From assembly GCA_964387885.1 (NCBI GenBank), contig CAYLYZ010000011.1:15116-79115 (forward strand): 64,000 bases of DNA, in the 5' to 3' direction. A program made the translations under genes and the position numbers. Below are positions 8,490-16,376 of this stretch, piece after piece. Source of the DNA: JABGPL01 sp964387885. Lineage in GTDB: Bacteria > Electryoneota > AABM5-125-24 > Hatepunaeales > Hatepunaeaceae. The notes below the pieces were generated by a model. The model was not told the DNA's origin, ran no database searches, and saw nothing but the letters and a program-made list of their open reading frames with translations. How positions within the stretch are numbered: the stretch's first letter is position 1; every line of letters begins with the position of its first letter.

Positions 8490-9191
8490 TTAATCTTTTT
8501 TACCGACACAAATAATATAATATGGATCCGCATCGTGTCCAATCAGTTTTTTTAGCCGTTCATCATTAAACGCACCCACTGTTACTGCTCCTAATCCAAG
8601 TGAGTTTGCCTGCAAACAGATATTCTGACCGGCATGACCCGTCTCTATCAGGCAATACCTATGAGCTCTACTCCCATATTTAACACCAACCCGACTATCG
8701 ACTGAACTGATTACAAATGCCACAGCACAGTTTCGTATGCAATCCTGACCTAATGTAGCATCTGCCAGGTCTCTGTTCATATCACCCGTTTTCAGTTGCT
8801 TTAGAGAATGCTCCGCTATTTCCTGACCCGGGACGTATTGGTATATTCCAGGATCAAAACCAGCCACCCTCTTTACAACTGCGAAAATCTCGAGCGGATA
8901 CAAGGCTCCGGCTGAAGGTATTGTTCGCAGCATTATTTCCCGTTCGGGAATAATCACCTTCGAGGTTATTCCTTGAGCCGCCCAGAGTATCTGAGCAATC
9001 TCCGACTGAGACAGCACTCCGGTTGAAAAGTCCCGAAAGCTGCGCCTTTCTGAAATTACCTTTTCCAAAGGATTTGTACCTTCTTGTTCTGGTAACGGTA
9101 GTTTAATCATATTGTTTTTCTGAGCTGATGTGAGGTTAAAAAGAGAGGAAAAGAACAAAAAGATCAGGGTAATTATGGTTTTTCTTCTCAT
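8490..9191 (-). CDS. Exported SagB-type nitroreductase-family oxidoreductase
   Basis: 233 residues. The first 23 form a signal peptide (basic M-R-R-K, hydrophobic core, cleavage near T-S-A-Q), which is unusual for an FMN enzyme. The rest is a nitroreductase fold of the SagB group: R-R-S-F-R-D-F (FMN phosphate-binding), L-W-A-A-Q-G-I-T, P-S-A-G-A-L-Y-P-L-E, and G-H-A-G-Q-N-I-C-L-Q-A. SagB enzymes oxidise azoline rings in peptide natural products, but many stand-alone members have unknown substrates, and no cyclodehydratase or precursor is seen here. The ATG overlaps the tsaB stop by four bases (ATGA). Confidence 0.88.
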   Translation of the reverse strand: MRRKTIITLIFLFFSSLFNLTSAQKNNMIKLPLPEQEGTNPLEKVISERRSFRDFSTGVLSQSEIAQILWAAQGITSKVIIPEREIMLRTIPSAGALYPLEIFAVVKRVAGFDPGIYQYVPGQEIAEHSLKQLKTGDMNRDLADATLGQDCIRNCAVAFVISSVDSRVGVKYGSRAHRYCLIETGHAGQNICLQANSLGLGAVTVGAFNDERLKKLIGHDADPYYIICVGKKD

Positions 9192-9901
9192 TGTTTTTTC
9201 CGTGTTTTAACAGTGAATTCTTTCAAGTACTGAGGTTCAAGGTCCCGATAATTTCGGTAGTTTTCCGGATTGTTGATCCACTTACGATAACCAATTATTC
9301 CAACGGATTCAGCTTTGGCTGTGATTCCTTTGATTATCTTCATGCTTTCAGAACACATTTCCGGTGATAGATCGACTAAAGCATCGATTCCGGCTCCGCC
9401 AATATTTACGCTACTGCCATTCAAATCAGAGAATTTTTCAGCACCACCCATAAAAACGTCACCAATAGCTTCGGAAATTTCGGAATTTGCCGTTTTCCCA
9501 TAGAGGCAACCGAATAACTCTCCCCGTCTGGCGACAACGGTCGGTAAGAACTTTTTTCCATCAGGGATTTTCTTTGACATCGTCAAAGCCAGTGCATCAA
9601 GAGTGTTAACCGGAATTATACTGATTCCAAGCCCTACTGCGACACCTTTTGCGAAAGATAAACCAACCCTTAATCCGGTGAATGATCCGGGACCTATCGA
9701 TACAGCCAATGCGCAGAGTTGATGATATTTACAATCACAAGATAAAAATAATTTATTAATAATAAGAGGCAGAACTTCATTGTGTCGCTGCTTTGTCTCC
9801 AGAAATTCAGATCCTATGACTTGTCCCGCTTGAATTAGTGCTACGGAGCAAACTGCAGTTGCTGTTTCTATCGATAAAATTACTTGTTCTTGTTTTGGCA
9901 T
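9188..9901 (-). CDS. tsaB: TsaB, tRNA threonylcarbamoyladenosine (t6A) biosynthesis scaffold protein
   Basis: 237 residues from the ATG at 9901. Typical TsaB signature near the N terminus (I-L-S-I-E-T-A-T...) and S-I-G-P-G-S-F-T-G-L-R-V-G-L in the middle. TsaB lacks catalysis itself but binds TsaD and TsaE to make t6A at position 37 of ANN-reading tRNAs. The frame stays open upstream to 10168, but that 89-residue extension is translated from a palindromic repeat element (10056-10184) and has no family resemblance, so I reject it. The ATG at 9901 has no clear ribosome binding site, which leaves some doubt. Stop overlaps the SagB-type gene. Confidence 0.9.
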   Translation of the reverse strand: MPKQEQVILSIETATAVCSVALIQAGQVIGSEFLETKQRHNEVLPLIINKLFLSCDCKYHQLCALAVSIGPGSFTGLRVGLSFAKGVAVGLGISIIPVNTLDALALTMSKKIPDGKKFLPTVVARRGELFGCLYGKTANSEISEAIGDVFMGGAEKFSDLNGSSVNIGGAGIDALVDLSPEMCSESMKIIKGITAKAESVGIIGYRKWINNPENYRNYRDLEPQYLKEFTVKTRKKQ

Positions 9902-10015
9902 TGGTTCTGCATGCTTCAGTTGTGGATTGACTTTCAAGGGCGGATACTGCACTATGTTTTCGAGGATATATCTATGTTGAGGGTTCTGGTTCGCCCATTT
10001 TACACCCGGAAACTG

Positions 10016-10042
10016 AACTGGCAGACAAAATGCCTGCCAGTT
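10016..10042. repeat. Short palindrome, AACTGGCAG...CTGCCAGTT
   Basis: Nine-base arms flanking a 9-base loop. Related to the GGCAGACG palindrome family found at 27473, 29930, 39850, 44062 and 58978. Confidence 0.55.
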
Positions 10043-10055
10043 CCAATATTTCAGA

Positions 10056-10184
10056 GCATCTCTTGAAAGTAACGTCATTGCGAACGAAGTGAAGCAATCT
10101 CTTAACTCGCTTATATCCAAACAGATTGCTTCGTCTCTTCGTTCCTCGCGACGACGAAAACAAATCACTACTTTCAGAAAATGC
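10056..10184. repeat. ~130-base palindromic repeat element, copy 1
   Basis: One of four copies (others about 13104-13230, 21777-21907, 35605-35741). Outer inverted ends resemble GCATYTCYYGAAAGTA, and inner arms contain CATTGCGAACGAAGTGAAGCAATCTC-like sequence facing CAGATTGCTTCGTC...CCTCGCGACGAC. Both long frames are open, so it makes spurious coding extensions, here in front of tsaB. Confidence 0.8.
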
Positions 10185-10230
10185 TATCGACGATATTCTG
10201 TTTGTCTTCTATCGATATTAACGGAAACCG

Positions 10231-12648
10231 TTAAATATCAAGATTTTTTACATATTTGGCATTTGACTCAATGAAGTTTCGGCGCGGTTCAACCTTATCT
10301 CCCATTAAGGTTGTGAAAAGACGGTCAGCCTCTGCTCCATCATCAATTGTAATCTGCAGAAGTGTTCTCCTTTCCGGGTCCATAGTTGTCATCCACAGTT
10401 GGTCCGGATTCATTTCACCAAGACCTTTGAATCGCTGAATTTTGGCAGATTTGATTCTACTGGCTGTCAACGCGGAAATTGCCCGATAAACATTCCGCTC
10501 TGTAATGGGATGTACCTTTTCATCTTTTCCCATTGTAACAAAATACTCATCCGGAACACTCAATTCGCTGGCAAGTGAGTATTCCTTAAGTGTTTTGTCA
10601 ACTTCATTCAACTTTATACTGTCTCTATCTGTCCCGGAAGTCATATATAAAACATATCCTCCGGTATCCATATCAATTTTTATTGAAACATCTGTGAAAC
10701 CCAATCGTTCAGCTGTTTCTATCAATTCTTTTCGCTTAGCTTCATATCGCGACATTCCGGAATAAATATGGACGTTTTCCACTATCTCGTTCAGTAACGG
10801 TGCTGCCTGTCTGTTCTTATAATTTTGAAGCCAACGGTCAAGATGCCTGCAGTCATTCATGACACGGATCAGCCTTTCACCGGAATATCTTCTTTCCGTC
10901 TTTTTTGCACGAAGCGTTACTCCTTCAAAAGCGTATTCATCAAGACTCTGCTGCAGTTCTTCTTCACTTTGATAGTAATTAAGTTTGGATTTTCCCCTCT
11001 TCAGACCAAACAGTGGTGGCTGAGCCACGAAGATATGTCCACCGGTAATCAACTCATTCATATACCTGAAGAAAAATGTCAATATCAACGTGCGAATATG
11101 AGCTCCATCCACGTCGGCATCAGTCATAATTATTATTTTGCCATATCGTAGTTTTGAAATATCCAAACCACCATTGTCATCATTACCGTTGCCTGACATA
11201 AATCCGGCTCCGATGGCGGAAATCATCGTTCGAATCTCGTTATTTGACAGGATCTTGTCCATTCTGGCTTTTTCGACATTCAGAATTTTACCACGCAAAG
11301 GTAGAATAGCCTGAAACCTTCGATCACGCCCCTGTTTTGCAGAACCTCCCGCCGAATCACCCTCAACGATGTATAACTCACAATGATCGGGATCGTTAAT
11401 GGAACAATCCGCCAATTTCCCAGGGAGATTGCCTGATTCCAGGGCTCCCTTACGGCGGGTTAATTCGCGAGCTTTCCGCGCAGCGTCTCTGGCTCGAGCT
11501 GCCTGCATTGCCTTTTCAAGTAACTTTTTGGCGGTTGAAGGATTTTCCTCGAGATAACTGGCTAACCTTTCTCCAAAAACTGTTTCAACAATTCCCTTTA
11601 TTTCGCTGTTACCGAGCTTTGTTTTAGTCTGCCCCTCAAATTGAGGTTCAGAGACCATAACTGATATTACAACAGTTATTCCCTCCCTGCAGTCATCCCC
11701 GGAAAGGGTGAATTTTTCGTTTTTAAAAATGGAGTTTCTAATTGCATAGTTATTAAGCGAACGGGTCAGAGCAGACTTGAAACCTGCCAAATGTGATCCA
11801 CCTTCAATGGTGTGAATATTATTTACATAGGCATAAATGGTTTCCATATAGGAATCCGTCCATTCAAGAGCTATCTCAACAGGTACTTCATCCCTTTCAC
11901 CTTTTATGTAGATCGGTTTGGGAATAATTGGATTTCGATTTTCATCAATAAATTTTACAAACTCAGGTATACCTTCCTTTGAAAAAAACGTCTCTTCTCG
12001 TTCTCGACCAGTCCGTGTATCACGAGCAATTATTTCTAAGCCGGGGTTCAAAAAAGCAAGTTCTCTGAGTCGTTTTATTATTACGGAAAACTTCCATTCG
12101 AGAACTTCAAACACATCGGAATCCGGCATAAATCTCGTCTCTGTTCCCTGGAAATCAGTATCACCTATCTCCGTAACGGGACCCTCAGGTATACCGAGTT
12201 TATAAGATTGTTTAAAGAGTCTCCCTTCTCTACCGACGTTTACATAACACCACTTTGAAAGTGCATTAACAACAGAAACCCCAACACCATGCAAACCACC
12301 CGAAACCTTATATGTTTCCGAATCAAACTTACCACCGGCGTGGAGGATTGTCATAACCACTTCAAGTGCAGATTTTCCCTCTTCGGGGTGTAAATCAACC
12401 GGAATACCCCGACCATTATCCCGAACGGAGATTGAATCATCGTTATTGATGATAACCTCAATCTTGTTGCATGAGCCTGCCATAGCCTCATCGATTGAAT
12501 TATCAACAACTTCGTAAACGAGATGATGTAAACCGCGAGTCGAAACATCACCAATGTACATCGCGGGGCGTCGGCGAACTGCTTCCAGTCCTTTTAGAAC
12601 CTGAATATCTCCAGCATTATACTGGTTTTCTGTGGAGTTGTTTTCCAT
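10231..12648 (-). CDS. gyrB: DNA gyrase subunit B
   Basis: 805 residues. GHKL ATPase domain at the N terminus (V-D-N-S-I-D-E-A, D-N-G-R-G-I-P, G-L-H-G-V-G), transducer domain, then TOPRIM with E-G-D-S-A-G-G-S, P-L-R-G-K-I-L-N and D-A-D-V-D-G-A-H-I-R. It ends with the gyrase signature F-K-G-L-G-E-M-N-P and a C-terminal D-P-x-x-R-T-L. The length matches the long form with a large insertion (about residues 555-735) between TOPRIM and the C-terminal signature, as in E. coli and unlike the ~640-residue form common elsewhere. With GyrA (not in the window) it introduces negative supercoils. The dciA gene lies 41 bases upstream on the same strand. Confidence 0.97.
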   Translation of the reverse strand: MENNSTENQYNAGDIQVLKGLEAVRRRPAMYIGDVSTRGLHHLVYEVVDNSIDEAMAGSCNKIEVIINNDDSISVRDNGRGIPVDLHPEEGKSALEVVMTILHAGGKFDSETYKVSGGLHGVGVSVVNALSKWCYVNVGREGRLFKQSYKLGIPEGPVTEIGDTDFQGTETRFMPDSDVFEVLEWKFSVIIKRLRELAFLNPGLEIIARDTRTGREREETFFSKEGIPEFVKFIDENRNPIIPKPIYIKGERDEVPVEIALEWTDSYMETIYAYVNNIHTIEGGSHLAGFKSALTRSLNNYAIRNSIFKNEKFTLSGDDCREGITVVISVMVSEPQFEGQTKTKLGNSEIKGIVETVFGERLASYLEENPSTAKKLLEKAMQAARARDAARKARELTRRKGALESGNLPGKLADCSINDPDHCELYIVEGDSAGGSAKQGRDRRFQAILPLRGKILNVEKARMDKILSNNEIRTMISAIGAGFMSGNGNDDNGGLDISKLRYGKIIIMTDADVDGAHIRTLILTFFFRYMNELITGGHIFVAQPPLFGLKRGKSKLNYYQSEEELQQSLDEYAFEGVTLRAKKTERRYSGERLIRVMNDCRHLDRWLQNYKNRQAAPLLNEIVENVHIYSGMSRYEAKRKELIETAERLGFTDVSIKIDMDTGGYVLYMTSGTDRDSIKLNEVDKTLKEYSLASELSVPDEYFVTMGKDEKVHPITERNVYRAISALTASRIKSAKIQRFKGLGEMNPDQLWMTTMDPERRTLLQITIDDGAEADRLFTTLMGDKVEPRRNFIESNAKYVKNLDI

Positions 12649-12689
12649 CTAACCCTGAATGTTAAAATTAACCGCGTAACTTAGTTAAA

Positions 12690-13079
12690 TTACTTAATAA
12701 TAATATCTGAAACAATAGATTCACCAAGAGTTTTATTGAGCTTTTTACATATATCTCCTTTCATATACTTAAGCTCGGTTTTCCAGGTGGGATTATTAAC
12801 AGATATTGTTAAAACACCATCTTTTATAGCAATTGCTTCTGAAGCATTGGCTATCTGTTTTCCAACTACTTCAGACCAAATAATTACTGCCCGTTGTTCA
12901 ACTAATCTTTCCGACATTCCCATATGCTGAAACAACTTTAAAAATGCCGTTCCAATGGATTTTGAATTTCTAATCCTGGGTGTTTCCTTTTCCCAGGTTT
13001 TATATCCATATTTTTTTTTCTTTCTTTTCGGATTATCTTCCGAAAATTTGAAAAGTGATTTTGCATTCTCTTTCTTCAT
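12690..13079 (-). CDS. dciA: DciA-like DUF721 protein, replicative helicase loader
   Basis: 129 residues from ATG at 13079, chosen because GGAG lies 6 bases upstream (GGAGAAGT-ATG). A longer frame to 13145 would use palindromic-repeat sequence as its N terminus and is rejected. The N-terminal third is very lysine-rich, and the C-terminal half is the DUF721 domain (W-S-E-V-V-G-K-Q-I-A-N-A-S-E, then L-T-I-S-V-N-N-P-T-W-K-T-E-L). DciA helps load DnaB in bacteria lacking DnaC/DnaI. Placement between dnaN and gyrB is the usual one. Confidence 0.87.
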   Translation of the reverse strand: MKKENAKSLFKFSEDNPKRKKKKYGYKTWEKETPRIRNSKSIGTAFLKLFQHMGMSERLVEQRAVIIWSEVVGKQIANASEAIAIKDGVLTISVNNPTWKTELKYMKGDICKKLNKTLGESIVSDIIIK

Positions 13080-13103
13080 ACTTCTCCGATTCTGCGGTTT
13101 GCA

Positions 13104-13230
13104 GCATTCCCCGAAAGTATTGTCATTGCGTTCGAAGTGAAGCAATCTCGTAACTCATAAAATCCAAACAGATCGCCTCGTCATTTCACTCCTCGCGAAG
13201 ACAAACATGCCAAATCACTCCTGACAATTA
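13104..13230. repeat. ~130-base palindromic repeat element, copy 2
   Basis: Left end GCATTCCCCGAAAGTATTGTCATTGCG closely follows the family pattern (given here split: GCATTCC, then GAAAGTA, then GTCATTGCG). The right end is degenerate. It sits just upstream of dciA, so the dciA promoter, if separate, must lie inside or beside it. Confidence 0.7.
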
Positions 13231-13270
13231 CAAAAAGAATATCTACAGTCGAATTGTGTGTTAGGATATA

Positions 13271-13306
13271 TTAAAAAGAACGACCCGTCCAAATTTGAAC
13301 GGGTCG
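13271..13306 (-). terminator. Rho-independent terminator of dnaN
   Basis: Inverted repeat CGACCCGT (13281-13288) and ACGGGTCG (13299-13306). Read on the minus strand the hairpin is followed by a T-rich run (TTCTTTTT, 13280-13271 region). Placed 25 bases past the dnaN stop. Confidence 0.8.
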
Positions 13307-13331
13307 AATTTATCTGAAGTAAAATACTCTC

Positions 13332-14450
13332 TCACTTTAATCTGATCGGCATCAACAACATTATGAACTCTTCATTCTCTTCCTGGGCTGTGGGTTTAAC
13401 AATAGCCGCGTCATCATCCGCACCCATTTCAAATATTGCATCCTCAGTATCAACCTGTTTTAAAACATCCATCAAGTAAGAGGCATTATATGCAATTTCC
13501 ATCGGATCTGCATCGTACGATACCGATACAATTTCATCTGCCTTCCCGCCGAGTTCCTGGTCTTCGGACTCGAGTTGAATCGATGTTGAATCAATTTTCA
13601 GTCGAATCTGTCTCGATATCTGGCTTGCAAATATAGACACTCTTCTCACCGCTGACATCAAATCTTCGGTTCTGAGGGTCATTTTTCCTGGATTTGCTTC
13701 AGGAATTACACTTTCATATCGGGGATAATGCCCATCAATTAATCGAGTCACCAATCTTTGACTTTTGGTACTAAAAGAGGCTCTTGATTCAGCAAGTGCT
13801 ATTTCCGGCTCATCATCATCCTGAAGATTTCTCATCACCAAATTCAGTGCCTTCATTGGCACTATCACATCAATTGGCTCACCGGAATATGCTATGTTTT
13901 TATGAATAATTTTTGAGAGTCTGTGTCCATCAGTTGCAACCATTCTCATTTCTTCAGAACGAACCTGCATGAGAATACCAGTTAATACAGGCCTCATCTC
14001 ATCGTTTGATACAGCAAACAAGGTTTTTGAAACCATTCGTCTGAGGTCTTCAGACTTAATTGTAAAAGTCACTTTCGCATCAACGGGCGGTAGTTCCGGA
14101 AATTCTACCGGGTCACCACCTGGAAGTATGTAATTACCAACACCTTCGCCTCCCAATAATACTTTACCATCATCCGGAACATTAACTTCGAGAGGTACAT
14201 CCGGTAATTCCCTTATCAATTCCTGAAAACGTTTCGCCTGGACCAATACGCCACCTGAACCCTCTGCATCGATCAAATCCACATGAGCAGTTATGGTCGT
14301 ATCAAGATCTGTGGCGGTTATTTCTAATTTCTTTCCTTCAAGTTTCATCTGTAAGTTACTCAGCGAGGGCATTGGCACTCTGGTGGCAATAGCTCCCATA
14401 ACTCGTTGTAATCCTTTCATCATTGAAACTTGTGAGAAGGTAAATCTCAT
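13332..14450 (-). CDS. dnaN: DNA polymerase III beta subunit (sliding clamp)
   Basis: 372 residues, the usual length, with the three clamp domains in order. It starts M-R-F-T-F-S, has the typical A-T-R-V-P-M-P-S-L-S-N-L near residue 22, V-A-T-D-G-H-R-L-S near 175, the D-G-x-Y-P-R-Y-E-S-V loop near 245, and ends in the conserved L-L-M-P-I-R-L. It forms the ring that tethers the replicative polymerase to DNA. A terminator follows it directly, separating it from dciA and gyrB. The place normally occupied by recF downstream is empty. Confidence 0.97.
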   Translation of the reverse strand: MRFTFSQVSMMKGLQRVMGAIATRVPMPSLSNLQMKLEGKKLEITATDLDTTITAHVDLIDAEGSGGVLVQAKRFQELIRELPDVPLEVNVPDDGKVLLGGEGVGNYILPGGDPVEFPELPPVDAKVTFTIKSEDLRRMVSKTLFAVSNDEMRPVLTGILMQVRSEEMRMVATDGHRLSKIIHKNIAYSGEPIDVIVPMKALNLVMRNLQDDDEPEIALAESRASFSTKSQRLVTRLIDGHYPRYESVIPEANPGKMTLRTEDLMSAVRRVSIFASQISRQIRLKIDSTSIQLESEDQELGGKADEIVSVSYDADPMEIAYNASYLMDVLKQVDTEDAIFEMGADDDAAIVKPTAQEENEEFIMLLMPIRLK

Positions 14451-14815
14451 TTTTTATCCTTTCTATCTTTTAAAAAAAGAAAGATATTTAAAAATTTTGT
14501 AGTATTTTTAAAGCCTGTTAAAATCTTAATAACTTCGTTTGGCATTCCGACTATATCATAATAATTAAACGCTTGATTGCAAACAAGTGGTACTACAAAA
14601 TTGTTGACGATTGAGTGAATTTCTCCTTTTATCTGTGTATGAAATGTTGAACAATTTCCACACTAATTCCGGATCTGTTACTTATAAACAATCAAGTAAC
14701 ACAAATTAACAATGTATATGTTAATTTGTGGATAATTATTCAACCATTTATTATTCTTAAAAAAAAATCCAATTTGCCTGCAGTTCACTTTCTAAATTGT
14801 CTATTTAAAAAATTA
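14451..14815. other. Candidate replication origin region (dnaA–dnaN intergenic)
   Basis: 365 bases, strongly A+T-rich, between dnaA and dnaN. It has one perfect DnaA box in reverse orientation (TGTGGATAA at 14727-14735) and a degenerate one (ATTTCCACA, 14654-14662), with A/T runs around 14755-14770 and 14803-14812 that could be an unwinding region. Only one strong box is fewer than usual, so it could instead be just the dnaN promoter with DnaA autoregulation. The dnaN ribosome binding site region is at its left end. Confidence 0.45.
14727..14735 (-). promoter_or_regulatory. Consensus DnaA box
   Basis: TTATCCACA on the minus strand, an exact match to the consensus 9-mer, inside the dnaA–dnaN intergenic region. 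Confidence 0.7.
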
Positions 14816-16204
14816 TCAGACAGAAGCAAGTTCGATGAGTTGACGCATCTCACTCATTGTTTCTGAAAATCGTTTTTGTGCGTTCATTAACTCCTGAATT
14901 TTTTCACGAGCATAGATAACAGTAGTATGGTCCCTTCCTCCGAATTGTAAACCAATGGTCTTTAATGTTTGTGAAGTGAATTCAGTGCAAAAGAACATTG
15001 CTATTTGTCTGGCTTGAACAATTTCTTTTTTTCTTGTTTTTGATCTGATCAGATCACAAGGTACATCCATTTCTTCAGCAATAATCTCCTGAATACGATG
15101 AATTGAAAGTTGGTGTTGTGGTTTACTGACAAAATTTGAAACGACTTTTTTTGCAAGGTCGAGAGTTATTTTCTCACCAATAAATGATGTTTGGGCCAAT
15201 AGGTGGGTGAAAATTCCATGTAATGTTCTTACGTTGTCAGTTACGTTAATAGCCAAAAATTGAACAACATTGTCAGGAAATTCAAACTTGTTTTGTTCCA
15301 TCAAGTCTTTCAAAATTGCCAATCGAGTCTCGTAATCAGGAATATGAACTTCGCTGATCAGTCCCCATTGTAATCTACTTATCAAACGTTCATCAAATTC
15401 TTTGAGTTCCCGGGGAGGTCTATCCGATGAAAAAACGAGTTGCTTACCTGCCTGATGAAGCGCATTAAAAGTGTGAAAGAATTCTTCTTGTGTTCTTTCC
15501 TTAGCCATAAAAAATTGTACGTCATCAAGTAACAATACATCTACGGTTCGATATAGATGATTAAAAGAATCTATTTGACTTTCTTTAAGTGATTTAACAA
15601 AATCGATTGTGAATTGCTCACCCGTAACGTACAAAACTCGAAGGTGCGGTTTTTCCTTTGTAATACAGTTTCCAATACCCTGAATAAGATGTGTTTTACC
15701 AAGTCCCGAACCACCGTAAATTAAATGAGGATTAAAAGTTGAATTTCCCGGATTATTGGCTATTGATGTTGCTGCAGCACGAGCAAACCGATTACAATCA
15801 CCTTCTATAAAATTATTGAAGGTGTAATGAGGATTGAGATTGGTTTTAAACGAAGCAACCCTTTTCCTGCTGACGATGCTGGATTTTTCTTCAACGATTT
15901 CCTCAGAATAAGGCTGTTTTCTCTTGCTGCCCTTTTTATCTATTACATATTTCAGTCGGAGATCATCACCAAATGCAGCAGAAACAGCATTCCTGAGATT
16001 TTCGCTGTAATGTGCCTCAATCCAGTCGCAATAAAATCTGCTGGGGACACGTAATTTTAAAAGGTTATCCTCGAAAGAAATCGCTTCAATGGGATTAAAC
16101 CAGGTTAAAAAACATCTTGGTTGAAGTTTTTTCTGAAGTTGTTCGCAAATATTTTTCCAAATGTTTTCCGGGTTTGATTCGAGCTGAGAAACTGTATTCA
16201 GCAT
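14816..16204 (-). CDS. dnaA: Chromosomal replication initiator DnaA
   Basis: 462 residues. Domain I (W-K-N-I-C-E-Q-L... F-L-T-W-F-N-P), a short linker, the AAA+ domain starting N-P-H-Y-T-F-N-N-F-I-E-G with Walker A G-G-S-G-L-G-K-T-H and Walker B L-L-L-D-D-V-Q-F, and domain IV with the DnaA signature G-G-R-D-H-T-T-V. It opens the origin and is regulated by ATP binding. Monocistronic with its own promoter at 16261-16289. Followed by the candidate origin and dnaN on the same strand. Confidence 0.97.
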   Translation of the reverse strand: MLNTVSQLESNPENIWKNICEQLQKKLQPRCFLTWFNPIEAISFEDNLLKLRVPSRFYCDWIEAHYSENLRNAVSAAFGDDLRLKYVIDKKGSKRKQPYSEEIVEEKSSIVSRKRVASFKTNLNPHYTFNNFIEGDCNRFARAAATSIANNPGNSTFNPHLIYGGSGLGKTHLIQGIGNCITKEKPHLRVLYVTGEQFTIDFVKSLKESQIDSFNHLYRTVDVLLLDDVQFFMAKERTQEEFFHTFNALHQAGKQLVFSSDRPPRELKEFDERLISRLQWGLISEVHIPDYETRLAILKDLMEQNKFEFPDNVVQFLAINVTDNVRTLHGIFTHLLAQTSFIGEKITLDLAKKVVSNFVSKPQHQLSIHRIQEIIAEEMDVPCDLIRSKTRKKEIVQARQIAMFFCTEFTSQTLKTIGLQFGGRDHTTVIYAREKIQELMNAQKRFSETMSEMRQLIELASV

Positions 16205-16260
16205 TAAATTTAACCTGTTGTTATTAAGGTGTTTGGGATATTAAAAAAGAAGGTCACATG

Positions 16261-16289
16261 AATTTACATTTACACAGAGCTAATGTCAA
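16261..16289 (-). promoter_or_regulatory. Probable dnaA promoter
   Basis: On the minus strand TTGACA (16289-16284), a 17-base spacer, and TAAATT (16266-16261), about 56 bases before the dnaA ATG. Perfect -35 and a 4-of-6 -10. Confidence 0.6.
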
Positions 16290-16376
16290 GTACTGAATGC
16301 GAAAATTAAAAAAAAATAACAATATTAAAAATATTTAATAGAGGGATTTACACAATTTGAGTGTTGACATAACGTT

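Larger units (their letters stand above)
9902..10230. other. Gene-free stretch between gyrB and tsaB filled by repeats
   Basis: Contains the short palindrome at 10016-10042 and the 129-base palindromic element at 10056-10184. Open frames through it are translations of the repeat. No terminator or promoter that I can defend. Confidence 0.5.

Noticed and set aside
9902..10168. N-terminal extension of TsaB by 89 residues
   Set aside because: It is translated from a palindromic repeat and spacer sequence; TsaB homologues start near the 9901 ATG.
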